DNA from: Eublepharis macularius
Lineage: Eukaryota; Chordata; Lepidosauria; Squamata; Eublepharidae
Direction of reading: 5' to 3'
Assembly (NCBI RefSeq): GCF_028583425.1
Contig: NC_072790.1
Location: 62,458,052 to 62,522,051, forward strand
Length of the DNA stretch: 64,000 nt
A program made the translations under genes and the position numbers. Below are positions 49,600 to 59,599 of the stretch, piece after piece. The first letter of the stretch is position 1. Each line of letters begins with the position of its first letter. Under the pieces are notes generated by a model. That model searched no databases, was not told the DNA's origin, and saw nothing but the letters and a program-made list of their open reading frames with translations.

Positions 49600-52170
49600 C
49601 ACCTTGGATTTAATCTTTTTCTTTGATCCTTTGAGGGAAGTTTTTATTTCAGAGTTGGAGATTTGGCATGAACCATGGACAGACCATTACTGTGTGAAGT
49701 CAAGAGAGTGAATATGGCACTGATAGGCCACAAAACGTGAGACCCAGCTAAAATAGTCTTCCCGCAAATGCTCATGGATCCTTCTGATATCTAAAATGTG
49801 CTGGGAGATTTTAGAATTCCAAACTCAGGCCCTATTGAGGCTGTGGTGGAAGCATGGAAGCCAAAGCTCCTTGAAGCTGTTGACAAGATTACTTCTTGCT
49901 GACCCCTCCCTCCCTTGAAGAAGAAATAGCCCTGCGGTTCACTGCAAAGCTGGGTGATCTAAAGAGGACTGGAAGATGTCTGGGAAAATGCTGACAGAAA
50001 ACTGATACTGAATCTGATAGAGCATGCTACAGAGCCCACTCGAAGACTTATGAGCCAGTTTGGTATAGTGATTAAAGCGCAGGACTCTAATCTGGAGAGC
50101 CGGGTTTGATTCCCCACTCTTCCACTTGAAGCCAGCTGGGTGACCTTGGGTTAGTCACGGCTCCCTGGAGTTACCCTCAGCCCTTTGTAAACTGCTTTGA
50201 GTGGGCATTAAGTTGTCCTGAAGGGCGGTATATAAATCAAATGTTATTATTATATGAAGTAGCAGTGATAGCTGCAAAGAAATGCTACTTTTCTGCAATC
50301 ATTGCATCAGCTAAGTCACATCCATCCCAACTATTTAAGGTATCTCAGCATCTTTTGACCCCTAAATCTGAACCTTCCTTTGTTCAAGAACAGACTATTA
50401 GCTGTGACACTTGTGGAAAGTTTTTTGCTGATATAGTAGCTCAAATACAGTCTGATTTGGATGCCACCTGTAATATAGGAGAGTCAAAGTAATGCTTAAC
50501 ATACCTTCTGGCATGTTTCTGAATAATTTTGACCCAGTCACAGTCATGAATATTGACAGGATTCTAGCATCTTTGTAGGCCACCACTTATACTCTGGATC
50601 CTTGCCCATCCTAGTTACTATGTAAAGGCCACATAAGGGAGTCCTTGATGTCTCCTGTAAATCGATCATTAACTCAAGGCACCTTCCTTCAGCCTCTCAA
50701 AGAGGAAGTCATCCGCCCACTACTTAAAACAACATCCTTAGACAAAAATGGTGTAGCCAATTATCGCCCAATCTCTAATCTGCCCTTTCTGGGCAAAGTG
50801 ATTGAGACAGCAATAGCTGAACAGCTCCAGGCTTTCTTGGACAACTCTGGTGCTTTGAGCACTTTTCAGTCTGGTTTTAGGCCAAGCTACAGTACAGAGA
50901 TGGCTCTGGCGCTCTAATTGATGACGTCTGCCTGAATGGAGACAAAGGCCTTGCCTCCTCTTGGATCTAAGTGCAGCCTTTGGCATGGCAGACCATGCCA
51001 CCCTGCTGAGGTATTTAAAGACAGAAGTATGTATCAGGGGATGTCTCTTGAACTGGCTTAAATTGTTCCTCATGGGACAAATTCAAAGGGTTGCTATTGG
51101 AGACAAGTTATCTTCAATGAGGGAATGATCACATGGGTTTCCACAAGGCGCAATCTTATACCCCATGTTATTCAACCTCTATGTAAAGCCTTTAGGAGAA
51201 CTCATTCATAGCTATGGAATTGAATGACATCAATATGCAGATGATACCCAACTCTATATCTCGTTATCCAATGGTGATGCAGTCGCTACTTGACAGCTGT
51301 TGTCAACTAGCTGAAAGCAAACAATTGAAATTGAACCGAGATAAGACGGAAGTGATGCAGTTGGAAAGCAGAGATCTTCAAGGACATTGTGCTTCTGATC
51401 TTTGATGTGGTTCAGTTGACCCTGGCTGACTCAATTAAGAGCCTAGGGGTTATATTAGACCCAGCATAATGGAATCTCCTATTATGGAGTCACTTCAATG
51501 GCTTTCTATCAGTTACTGGGCTCAATTCAAGGTCATGACTATCACATTCAAAACCCTTCATGGCCTCGGCTCCTCATATCTGTGCAACCGCCTCTCCCCC
51601 TATTTTCTACTATGGCAGCTTTGCTCATCTGCTCAGGGCCTTCTGCAGATACCACCCTGCAGTCGGGCAAAATCAGCAGCTGCCTGCAGATGTGCTTTTC
51701 CTGCAGTAGCCCCCACCTTATGGAATGGCCTGCCTGAGGAGGACAGGAATGTTCCCACTCTCCTGGCTTTCCACAAACTATGCAAATTAATTAATCAAGA
51801 GGGCTCTCTATGCAGATTATAGGGCTGTGTTGTAAGAAGTAGCTCTGAGAGATGCAGGGACTATATGCTACTGTGTTGAATACTGTCTGCTGATGTAGAC
51901 GTGTTTTCCACGTTGCTGAACATGCCATGTAAATTAGGTATGCTTTGTTTCATTGAGATTTCATCTCTATGCTTGGTTTTATGCTTGTTTTTTCAATGTT
52001 TTTGCTACCATGCCCTGTTGTATCTCTTTCAGTGAATGCCCTAGCTATTGTTCATTATTGTACTTTGCTCACTGAATGTCCTAGCTGTTGATTATATTGT
52101 ATTTTCACTTGCACTGTGTAATCTGCCTTGGATCTCAGTGAGAAAGGTAGACTATAAATAAATTAACAAC
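49600..52170 (+). mobile_element. 5'-truncated LINE (CR1/L2-type) with RT remains
   Basis: Plus-strand pieces of RT are clear: QPLKEEVIRPLLKTTSLDK (about 50693), NYRPISNLPFLGKVIE, FQSGFRPSYSTEMALAL (about 50868-50917), and past several frameshifts the MQMIPNSIS..Y region (decayed YADDTQLYIS, 51232-51262) and FPAVAPTLWNGLPEE (about 51693). It ends in ATCTCAGTGAGAAAGGTAG and ATAAATAAATT. Stops and frameshifts make it inactive. A SINE sits inside at 50054-50252. All in MCPH1 intron 11. Confidence 0.8.
50054..50252 (+). mobile_element. tRNA-derived SINE inside the LINE
   Basis: Head GCCAGTTTGGTATAGTGATT, B box GGGTTTGATTCC, GGTGACCTTGGGTTAGTCAC, then a LINE-like tail CGGTATATAAATCAAATG. TTATGA-like bases flank it, and the LINE text resumes as GAAGTAGCAGTGATAGC. 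The same subfamily is cut by DIRS copy 2 at 59226. Confidence 0.8.
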
Positions 52171-52375
52171 TTCAACAATAATAGCTTAATAGATACTCCC
52201 CTGCTTATTGCTGTTATTGATATTGTAGTCTTTTTATTCTTGTTAATATTAAATCTATTGTACTATTAATTATATAAATATTTATGATAGTACTAGAACT
52301 TTTCTATGGGTCTTAAGTCTTTATCCTAATTATCCTTACAGCACATACAGCCGTGTGTTACTCTTACAGGCTTTT

Positions 52376-52420
52376 TAATATATATATTAAATATATATAT
52401 TTAAATATATATATATATAG
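52376..52420. repeat. (TA)n microsatellite
   Basis: TA-rich run with short AAA/TTT interruptions. Confidence 0.8.
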
Positions 52421-52644
52421 CACTTGTCCAATAACGTTTTCATCTTCTTTTCTCTCTCTTACTACACATTCAGATACGGGTTGGGGGGGTCTGATGACTG
52501 ACACAGCTGGCAGCCGTTCTTGAGAAAGCCTGAAGGTCCCATACAGATGGACTTTACTGAGTGTAGTTCTTCAGTTATTTGCTTCATGAATTCAGGCCAA
52601 TAGGAATATATCAATAGATTTTATTTATTTTACTCCATTTATAG

Positions 52645-52850
52645 ACTTCTTTGTCCCCAGTGGGTACTCAAAGCAGCTTACATCTTTCTCCTCCTCCATT
52701 TTATGCTTAAAACAACCCTGTGAGATAGACGAGGCTAAATATGTGTGACTGGCCCAAAGCCACCCAGCAAGCTTTCATGGCAGAGCAGAGTTAGAACCTG
52801 GGATCTTCTAAATCCTAGTCTCACATTCTAACCATTATATCACACTGTTA
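52645..52850 (-). mobile_element. tRNA-derived SINE (minus strand)
   Basis: CCATTTATAGACTTCTTTG, CCTCCTCCATTTTATGC, TGACTGGCCCAAAGCCACCC and GTTAGAACCTGG are the reverse complement of the SINE body and B box. Confidence 0.75.
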
Positions 52851-53096
52851 GCTTAATATTTAGGTTAATGGTATGATAGGAGCAATGGTATGATACTGGC
52901 ATCACATTTCTAGTGTCACCTTGTTAGGTAGAGATGGATTCAATTATATATTATATCCATATCTATTGTGAATATTAATTAGAAACACCTGTATATTGAA
53001 TGTCAGAAAACCTTGTGTGTGTTGTCAAATGGAATAATTCCATGTTGTGTGATATATATGTAGTTTTTATGCACACCAGTGATTCATATAAATGAG

Positions 53097-53305
53097 AGCC
53101 AGTGTGTGTATTAGCTAGAGTATCGCACCAGGATCTAGGAGACACTGATTTGAATCCCCACTCTGCTACGGAAATTTGCTGGGTGACATGTCACAAACAG
53201 CCTAATACCTCACCTCTGTTGTAGATAAAATGAAGGAGAATAGAATAATTAAGCCACTCTGAGTCCTACTGGGGATAAAGATAGAGTATAAACAAACAGA
53301 TAATA
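53097..53305 (+). mobile_element. tRNA-derived SINE
   Basis: GAGCCAGTGTGTGTATTAGC head, B box GATTTGAATCC, GGGTGACATGTCAC, GATAAAATGAAGGAG and a GGGGATAAAGATAG tail. Confidence 0.75.
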
Positions 53306-53417
53306 AAAGAGGAGCAATAATCTTCTAAGAAAGCATTGAACTTGAGGAACGGCCACAGTTCTCAGGTGGTAAGGAGTTAGTCTGTACTTCTGGGAAAGCA
53401 CCCTTTCTGGTCCCAGG

Positions 53418-54185
53418 TAGGGGTGTGCAGCCCGAAAAAAATTGGATTTCCCACTTCAGGTTTACCTGATGTGGGGGGAAATTCGGAAATACCACAATTC
53501 CAAAGCAGCAAGCTGCTTCAGAATTATGGTATTTTATTTGCTTCAGTATGCTCCATAAATATTCGAAGCATACTGAAGTGAGGGGAAGCAACTCCCCCAC
53601 CCCTACCTCCCACCCCCTCTGGGGCAGCCCCTCCACCCCCCACCCACTTACTTAGCTGGAGGGAGAGGGGGAGGGTGATCAGCTGGGCAATGGGCTGCGG
53701 TGCTGCTGCTGCCACAGCAGTGGCAGCCACAGCAGCACAAGGCTGTGACAGCCTGGAGCCAGCTGGCTCCTCTGCTGCTGCCCCACCTCCTGAGCCTGCA
53801 GGGTGGCGGGGAAATCCGGAGCCACCTCCTCTGGCCCTTTCTGCCCCTCAAATGGCTGCGGCGCCACAGCGGCCATTTGAGGGGCAGGAAGGGCTTTTTC
53901 CACCTCCTCCGCGGCCCCGCCACTGCTGTCGCGCTGGCTGCAAAGGTAGGTGGGGCTGGGGGGCTGGGGCTGGGGTGATGTTTAAAGGGCCCTGCCACTG
54001 CTTGCAAGCAGCGGTGGGGCCCTTTAAACTCAGCCCCGAAGCTTTCCAAAGTATTACAAATGCTTCAGAAAGCTTTGATTCGGGATTTCTGAATGCTGGC
54101 CCCGACTCAGAAATCCCAAATCTTTATGGATCAGGTCCTATTCGGGAATTTTTTACGAATCGGATTCCCGAACCGCACATGCCTA
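53418..54185. mobile_element. hAT-like non-autonomous DNA transposon, copy 2
   Basis: The 8-base duplication GTCCCAGG flanks it (53410-53417 and 54186-54193). It has the same TAGGGGTGTG and GCACATGCCTA ends as copy 1, and the same internal GGGCCC...GCTTGCAAGCAGCGG hairpin. The two copies are clearly related along their whole length. Confidence 0.85.
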
Positions 54186-54235
54186 GTCCCAGGCAGAGTT
54201 TGTTAGACTTTTGCTGACTCTAGAGGGAGGGCCTT

Positions 54236-54432
54236 CCTTAAGCAAACTTTATCATGGTCAAAATAGTTCAAAGGTGGAATCAGATGCCTAGGGACGTGGT
54301 GAGCTCCCCTTCACTGGCAGTTTTCAAGATGAGGCTGGACAAATATTTGTCAGAGATTCTTTAGGCTCATCCTGCATTGGGCAGGGGGTTGGACTAGAAG
54401 GTCTGTGTGGCCCCTTTCGATTCTGTGATCCC
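54236..54432 (+). mobile_element. CR1 LINE 3' end
   Basis: GGTGAGCTCCCCTTCACTGG, CAAGATGAGGCTGGACAAAT, GGGGGTTGGACTAGAAGG and the ending CGATTCTGTGATCCC are the classic 3' end of amniote CR1 elements. Confidence 0.85.
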
Positions 54433-56100
54433 CAGTCTGGCACTGTCTGGATTGCAGATCACAGGTCTTGCTCTTACTACTGCAAGATGACTCCAGATTT
54501 AATGATATTTTCACAGGCGTTTCTTTTTTCTGAAGATGACTGGGCTTCAGCCCTCATTGTTTTTAAAGAAAGGCCTCCCTTTGTGTCTCAACTGCAAGGG
54601 CTGAGCAACTGAGTGCTTACAATGGAAGGCTTTGCTGAAGCACTAGGCCACACCTAAGCCCATTGTCTGTGTTGAGAGACAAACCATGCTCAAGCCCTTG
54701 GCTAGAGGTAAGGGGCCACAGACGAGACCATATGTAAGCCCCATTGTGCAGGGCTGGAGACAATTGGTGGGTGGAAGCAGGGGCAGTTGATGGCCCCAGC
54801 AGTCAGGAGAAAGGATCCTTGGCCTACTTCTCAAAAACAGCATGAAGCCTCATGGCTGTGTGTTCTTCTCCCTGCTCCAGCTGGTAGTTAGAGAGATTCT
54901 TACAAGTAAGTCAATGCCAGAGGCTCTTTGAACACTGAAAAAGATATGCTGGGGATTCTTGCCAGGATTATTTTTAAAAGCCAAAAAATAGAACAGCATT
55001 AACCAGCCAACAACAGAGAGATTATTTTGGCATAAACGGAATTGTATAACCAGTTTTAAAACATGTAGTCACTGTATAGAACTATTGTGGTGATTGATTT
55101 CACACGTGTAGTGGTTTATTAAGGTGGCTGCTTGATAATTAAAATGCTAAGAAATTTTTTTGCTGTGTAGCTTTTAGTTTAGAGCCTGACCCATCCTCCT
55201 GACTCTAAACTTGCTCATACATATTTAAACCATGAGACCTCGTGATGTATTAATTTACAAATCAGTTGCAATATATATTATTATACTTTCCAGAGAGAAA
55301 AGTGATTTTTAAACTCCAGAAATAGTATGTAAGCCCTTCCCCCAGTATTATTTCTTAATAGTGTCAGGAAACAAGATAACACTGCAGGCATTCAAGTGAC
55401 TAGTTACAGTGAGCTAGTGTTCATCTGTACACATTGATTTTACCAGAAACTGATTAAAGCCAACATTGATGTTCTAGTATCCCATTTTCTGTATCTCTAT
55501 TCAAAGAAATAATTTCTGCAGGGGAGCCCTGGCTGCTTCCTTCCTCCTTGGGGCCCTTGTGGTCAGCTCCTCCCCTCCCCCCCCCCATTCTCCCTTTCTG
55601 TGTTGGCCCTGGGAGAGCTCCTGGTTTCTCCAGGAGTGGCCCCTTGACCCACCACTTGACAGGGCCGGAGAGGCCATTTCTGCTCTCCCCTTCCCCAAAT
55701 CTCCCCTTTGCACCTTCTTAAGAGGAGCTGAAAATAAGCTTATCATTCCCTTCTCTTTCCTCCAACCACATCTTGCATAATATGCCTTGACTCCAATGTC
55801 TGTCCTGAGGACCCCAAAACCCATAAACTGGTCTTAGCTGGGGTTGGGGGGGGGCACATGCCATTTTCCTTCCCCCTCATTTTCCATTGATAACACCCAT
55901 CAGCCCTTCTCTCTCTCTCCCCGCAGATTGCAACTTGGGAGCACAGACTCCTGGGGAGTTTTTAAATGTCCTCCAACGTCCAAGTTAGGGTGTTGGTTTT
56001 CTTGTAAACCTCCCCCTCCTATCTCTGATTTTACTGTGGTGGGGAGGGAAGTATGTGCGTCCCATGTCAGAAATTTATTAAAGAAGTTCCAGCGGAAAAA
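54433..56100. other. intron 11 sequence, no gene recognised
   Basis: From about 55500 the plus strand becomes pyrimidine-rich and resembles a repeat of unknown class. It abuts the broken gag fragment without a visible element end. The frames at 55501-55824 (minus) and 55559-55780 are unsupported. Confidence 0.4.
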
Positions 56101-56109
56101 GTTCCAGTC

Positions 56110-57798
56110 AGCCTCATGCTTAGCAGCAGTCATCTGCTGTTTTGCCAATTTAGCTTCTTCCCCCTGGAGCATCTTAACTAGAGGCCTTTTGTCCTCAGGG
56201 AAGTCCGCCATATACGTCGACAGCCGCTCCCAGAGGAACAAATTGTAAGACCCCATGATGGCCTGATAATTTGTAATTCTGAAATTCAAAGTGGCCGAAG
56301 AATAGATCTTGCCCAGCTGGTCTAGCTTGCGGCCTTCCTTGTCACTTGGAGAGGAGTGTGCACCATAATTATGTTTGGGTTGCACCTCTTCAGTTACTAG
56401 GGAAGAGGGCTGTGGATGAGCAAACAGAAAGGCATAGTCCTGTTGCTTTAGCCTATAATAGCCTTCCACCTTGCATGAGGTAGCAGGAGTGGAAGCAGGC
56501 CGTTCCCAGACTCCATGGGCTATATCCAATAAGTCCTCCACTGCTGGCAAGGCTACAGATGTTGTGGAGTCAGAGGAAAGCGCCTGGAGCACCTTGCTTC
56601 TCAATCTCGAGGCAGAGGATGAGACGTCGAGCTCCAGGGCTTTTGACATTCTGAGCATCTGCTCGGAGAAGAGACAGTAGTCCTCTGTCATGGTGGCAGA
56701 TGCAGAGTCTCCTACAGCTTCCTCAGGTGCAGGATCAGATGTTAGGTCTGATACCTTCTCGCACTGAGATATGGATTCGACGTCCTCCTCGGAACCGAAC
56801 ACGGAGGGTCTGCCCCGTGAAAGGTGGTGTGAGGAAGTGCTAGGCAGCTCTGACGGAGGACAATGTCCTAGGCTAACAGGCACCGTAGCAGACGGAGCCA
56901 ATGGAACCGATTGTAGCCATGACACAAATTCCTGCCAGTTAGGAGCCGGTGGTTGGAAAGATGATGCATACGACCATGGTGGAACTGAAGGGACGGCCAT
57001 CAATGGAACCGGCTGAGGAGGCCATGGGAACTGGGCAAACTGCTGTGTCAGTTGGCTGGTTGGTGCCAGTTGGCTGGCCGGTGCAGACGTTCCCTGCACT
57101 GGAACCTTGTTGCATAGACAGTGTCGGTTCCGGATGGAAGGAGGTTGGGATCGGTTCCGAAGAAAAAATCTGCCCCGCATCATCCCACCACTATCCGCCT
57201 CCTGCAGACTTGGAGCGGGAGTATGTGGAGGGGGAGGAGGGGACAGGATCCCAAAGGCTTCTTCCTCCATTCCAAGAGATGGTGTTGCCGAGCGGCGCCG
57301 GTCCTTATGAGACGAGGTAGAAGCAGGTCTATTCATGTGCTTCGACTTCGGCTTGGACTTTTTATGGACCGGTTATGAAGCCGCCCAATCTGACTTGTGT
57401 GAGTCAGGAGAGTGGCGCTTCGAGGTGCCCATCCATTTCTCCTTCGGTTCCACATCAGTTCCCACGGGTGCCAGATCCGGGCGGGTCAGAACCGGGGGAT
57501 GCTTCGGGGAGTCAGATGGCATCACCTGTGGAACCGAGAGTTCAGAGGGCATCTGATCCGAGGCAACCGAGGGTTTTGCCAGCGACCCTGAGGATCCCGT
57601 CAGTGCCATCTCCCATAGGGCCGCTTTAAGACATGCTGCACGATCACTACGAGCCTTATGTGTAAACTTTTGGCAGTGGCGGCAGCTGGCAACGTTATGA
57701 GACTCACCCAGGCACAATAGGCATAAGGAATGTTCATCAGTCTGTGTCATCCTCGTGTCGCAATGAGTACATTTCTTGAATAATGCTTTCTGCGCCAT
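56110..57798 (-). pseudogene. gag: DIRS gag-like fragment with internal stop
   Basis: Starts MAQKALFKKCTHCDTRMTQT and keeps the cysteine/histidine cluster CLLCLGESHNVASCRHC of the two larger copies. The frame meets a TAA at 57373-57375 and then stays open in the same frame to beyond 56110. Later blocks (SSLVTEEVQ, SDKEGRKLDQLG, YQAIMGSYNLFLWERL, LAKQQMTAAKHEAD) match the conserved part of gag. After that the homology is lost, so the gene is both interrupted and truncated. It is a lineage distinct from copies 1 and 2. Confidence 0.75.
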
Positions 57799-58133
57799 CG
57801 CGATGGCGCCCGAGCAACAATTTTTTTTTAATATATATCTTAACACTAACTAACAACTCTAACAACTATAACTATGATTAAACTACTTACTAACTACTAA
57901 TAAACACTAGAACTAACTATAATCACTAAGGTGAAGCAGAGCGGAGCAGAGCAACCTCTCTCACCGGGACCAAGGGGCGCTCGGCACCTCTGCGCAGTTT
58001 GGACGGGAGACGCCACGCATGCGCGGAGGACCTGGAGCGCCCCTTCGGAGTTTTAGAGCTAGAAATCTCTCTCCAGAGCAGGCCTGCGCAAGCACAGCCC
58101 CAATGTGGGGCTGCACAGACGAACAACAACAAA
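56110..58133 (-). mobile_element. truncated DIRS-like element (minus strand)
   Basis: On the minus strand it begins near 58133 with GTTCGTCTGTGCAGCCCC, a diverged DIRS terminal repeat (compare GTTCTTCTGTGC at 24428), followed by a leader and a gag-like frame. The recognisable gag stops near 56110 at a short direct repeat (TGGAACTT), where unrelated sequence begins. No pol, recombinase or right terminal repeat is present. Confidence 0.75.
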
Positions 58134-59124
58134 CATTAAGTAATACATTCAACTGCATTTTTTCTGTAACTCATTTGAAGACTTTAATTTATATTAACAT
58201 ATATGTTTTTATGCATCTACAGATTAATTTTCTCCTTGATTGCTTTTCAGCCCTACCAAAGTGCTACTATTACTTCCCTTTCTTGGATGTTAGATCTATG
58301 GAAAGTTTATGTGCCAAGATAAGCTACCTATACATTCCTGTATCTTTTTTCAAATATTAGAAAAGCCATTTACTATGTCAGGATTTTATACTGATTATTT
58401 TAGACCTTTATCCAACCATGAAAGCCTCTGGACCATTAACTTGCGTCAGAAGTTTTGGGGTGGGGTAGGAATTGATATGAATTTGGATATCCTGGACAAA
58501 TCATTTAGTAGTATTATCAAGGTTCTTGCATCATTTACCAAAGGGGTGAAGTGTTTTATTGATGCAAAATATAAATGAGCAAATCCAGGGAAGGGGGTGG
58601 GGGGAGGTCTTCCTTATTTTAAACAGACACCAGTAGAGGAAATGACACATTTAAGCAGGTTACTGTAGAGGATGTCATATTGTTCCTGTGGAAAAAGTCA
58701 TTGAACAGTTGTAAACTGCTCTTGTTTTGATCTTTTGTTAAAATCCCTTTGTAATAGTTCTTCCGGGATTGGTCATGTTAAATCATTGTTATGAGCATCC
58801 CAGCTGCACTGACTCTGATCTAAGTGAAACAATGAATGGCTGTGAGTTTGCTGTTTATCTCTTAGCTTCACCTATATCTAGTGTTGTGTATCATTGAGTA
58901 ATTTAATACTGTAAGAAGATATAAATGGGCATATGATATAATGTAATTTAATAACTACCAGCTGTCAAAACTACAAACAAGGTAACTGTGGTGGAGGGGA
59001 GCACGTTTGTGCAATCCGTTTGCTCACACTATCTCAGTATGCAAAGTAGTGTGTGGTAGCATTAAAAAGATAGCTTTTTAAATTTCCTAAATACCAATAG
59101 AAACAAACAGCAAAGATCCATTAG
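58134..59124. other. intron 11 sequence, no gene seen
   Basis: Frames at 58019-58360 and 58309-58578 have no support. No further MCPH1 exon was found here. Confidence 0.5.
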
Positions 59125-59226
59125 TGTGAGGTATAATCCAATCCTGAGGCTGTAATCTGGAGAACCGGGTTTGATTCCCCACTCCTCCACTTGAAGCCAG
59201 GTGGGTGACTTTGGGTTAGTCACAGG
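59125..59226 (+). mobile_element. SINE 5' part, cut by DIRS copy 2
   Basis: GGAGAACCGGGTTTGATTCC, CCACTTGAAGCCAGGTGGG and TTGGGTTAGTCACAG match 50090-50160. The SINE stops where the DIRS terminal repeat begins. Its other half should follow the far end of that element, outside the window. Confidence 0.8.
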
Positions 59227-59424
59227 TTCATCTTCGTTCTTCTGTGCCTCCACACATGGGTACTGCGCACGCGCAGGCCAGCCGCCGGAAGATTTTTTTA
59301 TCGCTTTCCCAGCTCCGAAGGGGCCGTTTGGCGCGCGCCTCAGCGACCGTTTCCCGCCCAAACGGTCACATGCTCCTCAGCGGCCAACGGCCCCTTCCCT
59401 CAGTTCTCTTCTTGCCGCCGCTTG
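59227..59424 (+). repeat. DIRS copy 2 left terminal repeat
   Basis: Shares the CCACACATGGG, GGCCAGCCGCCGGA, AAGGGGCCGTTTG and CCGCCCAAACGGTCAC blocks with 24419-24617 and ends at CCGCCGCTTG. The middle differs (ATTTTTTTATCGCTTTCCC). Confidence 0.88.
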
Positions 59425-59599
59425 AGGAGAACGTTCGCTTGTAGCTCCGTGTTTTTTTCCTGTGCCTTTGGATTGCTTTCTCGTGCTTGACTTGGATTCT
59501 GAACTTGACCTTTCTTCTGCTTCGTGATTTGGACTGACTGATTTGGTAGTGTATCGATCCGGACTGTATTTGACTTCGCGTTTTGGCTTGCCCCTCGGA

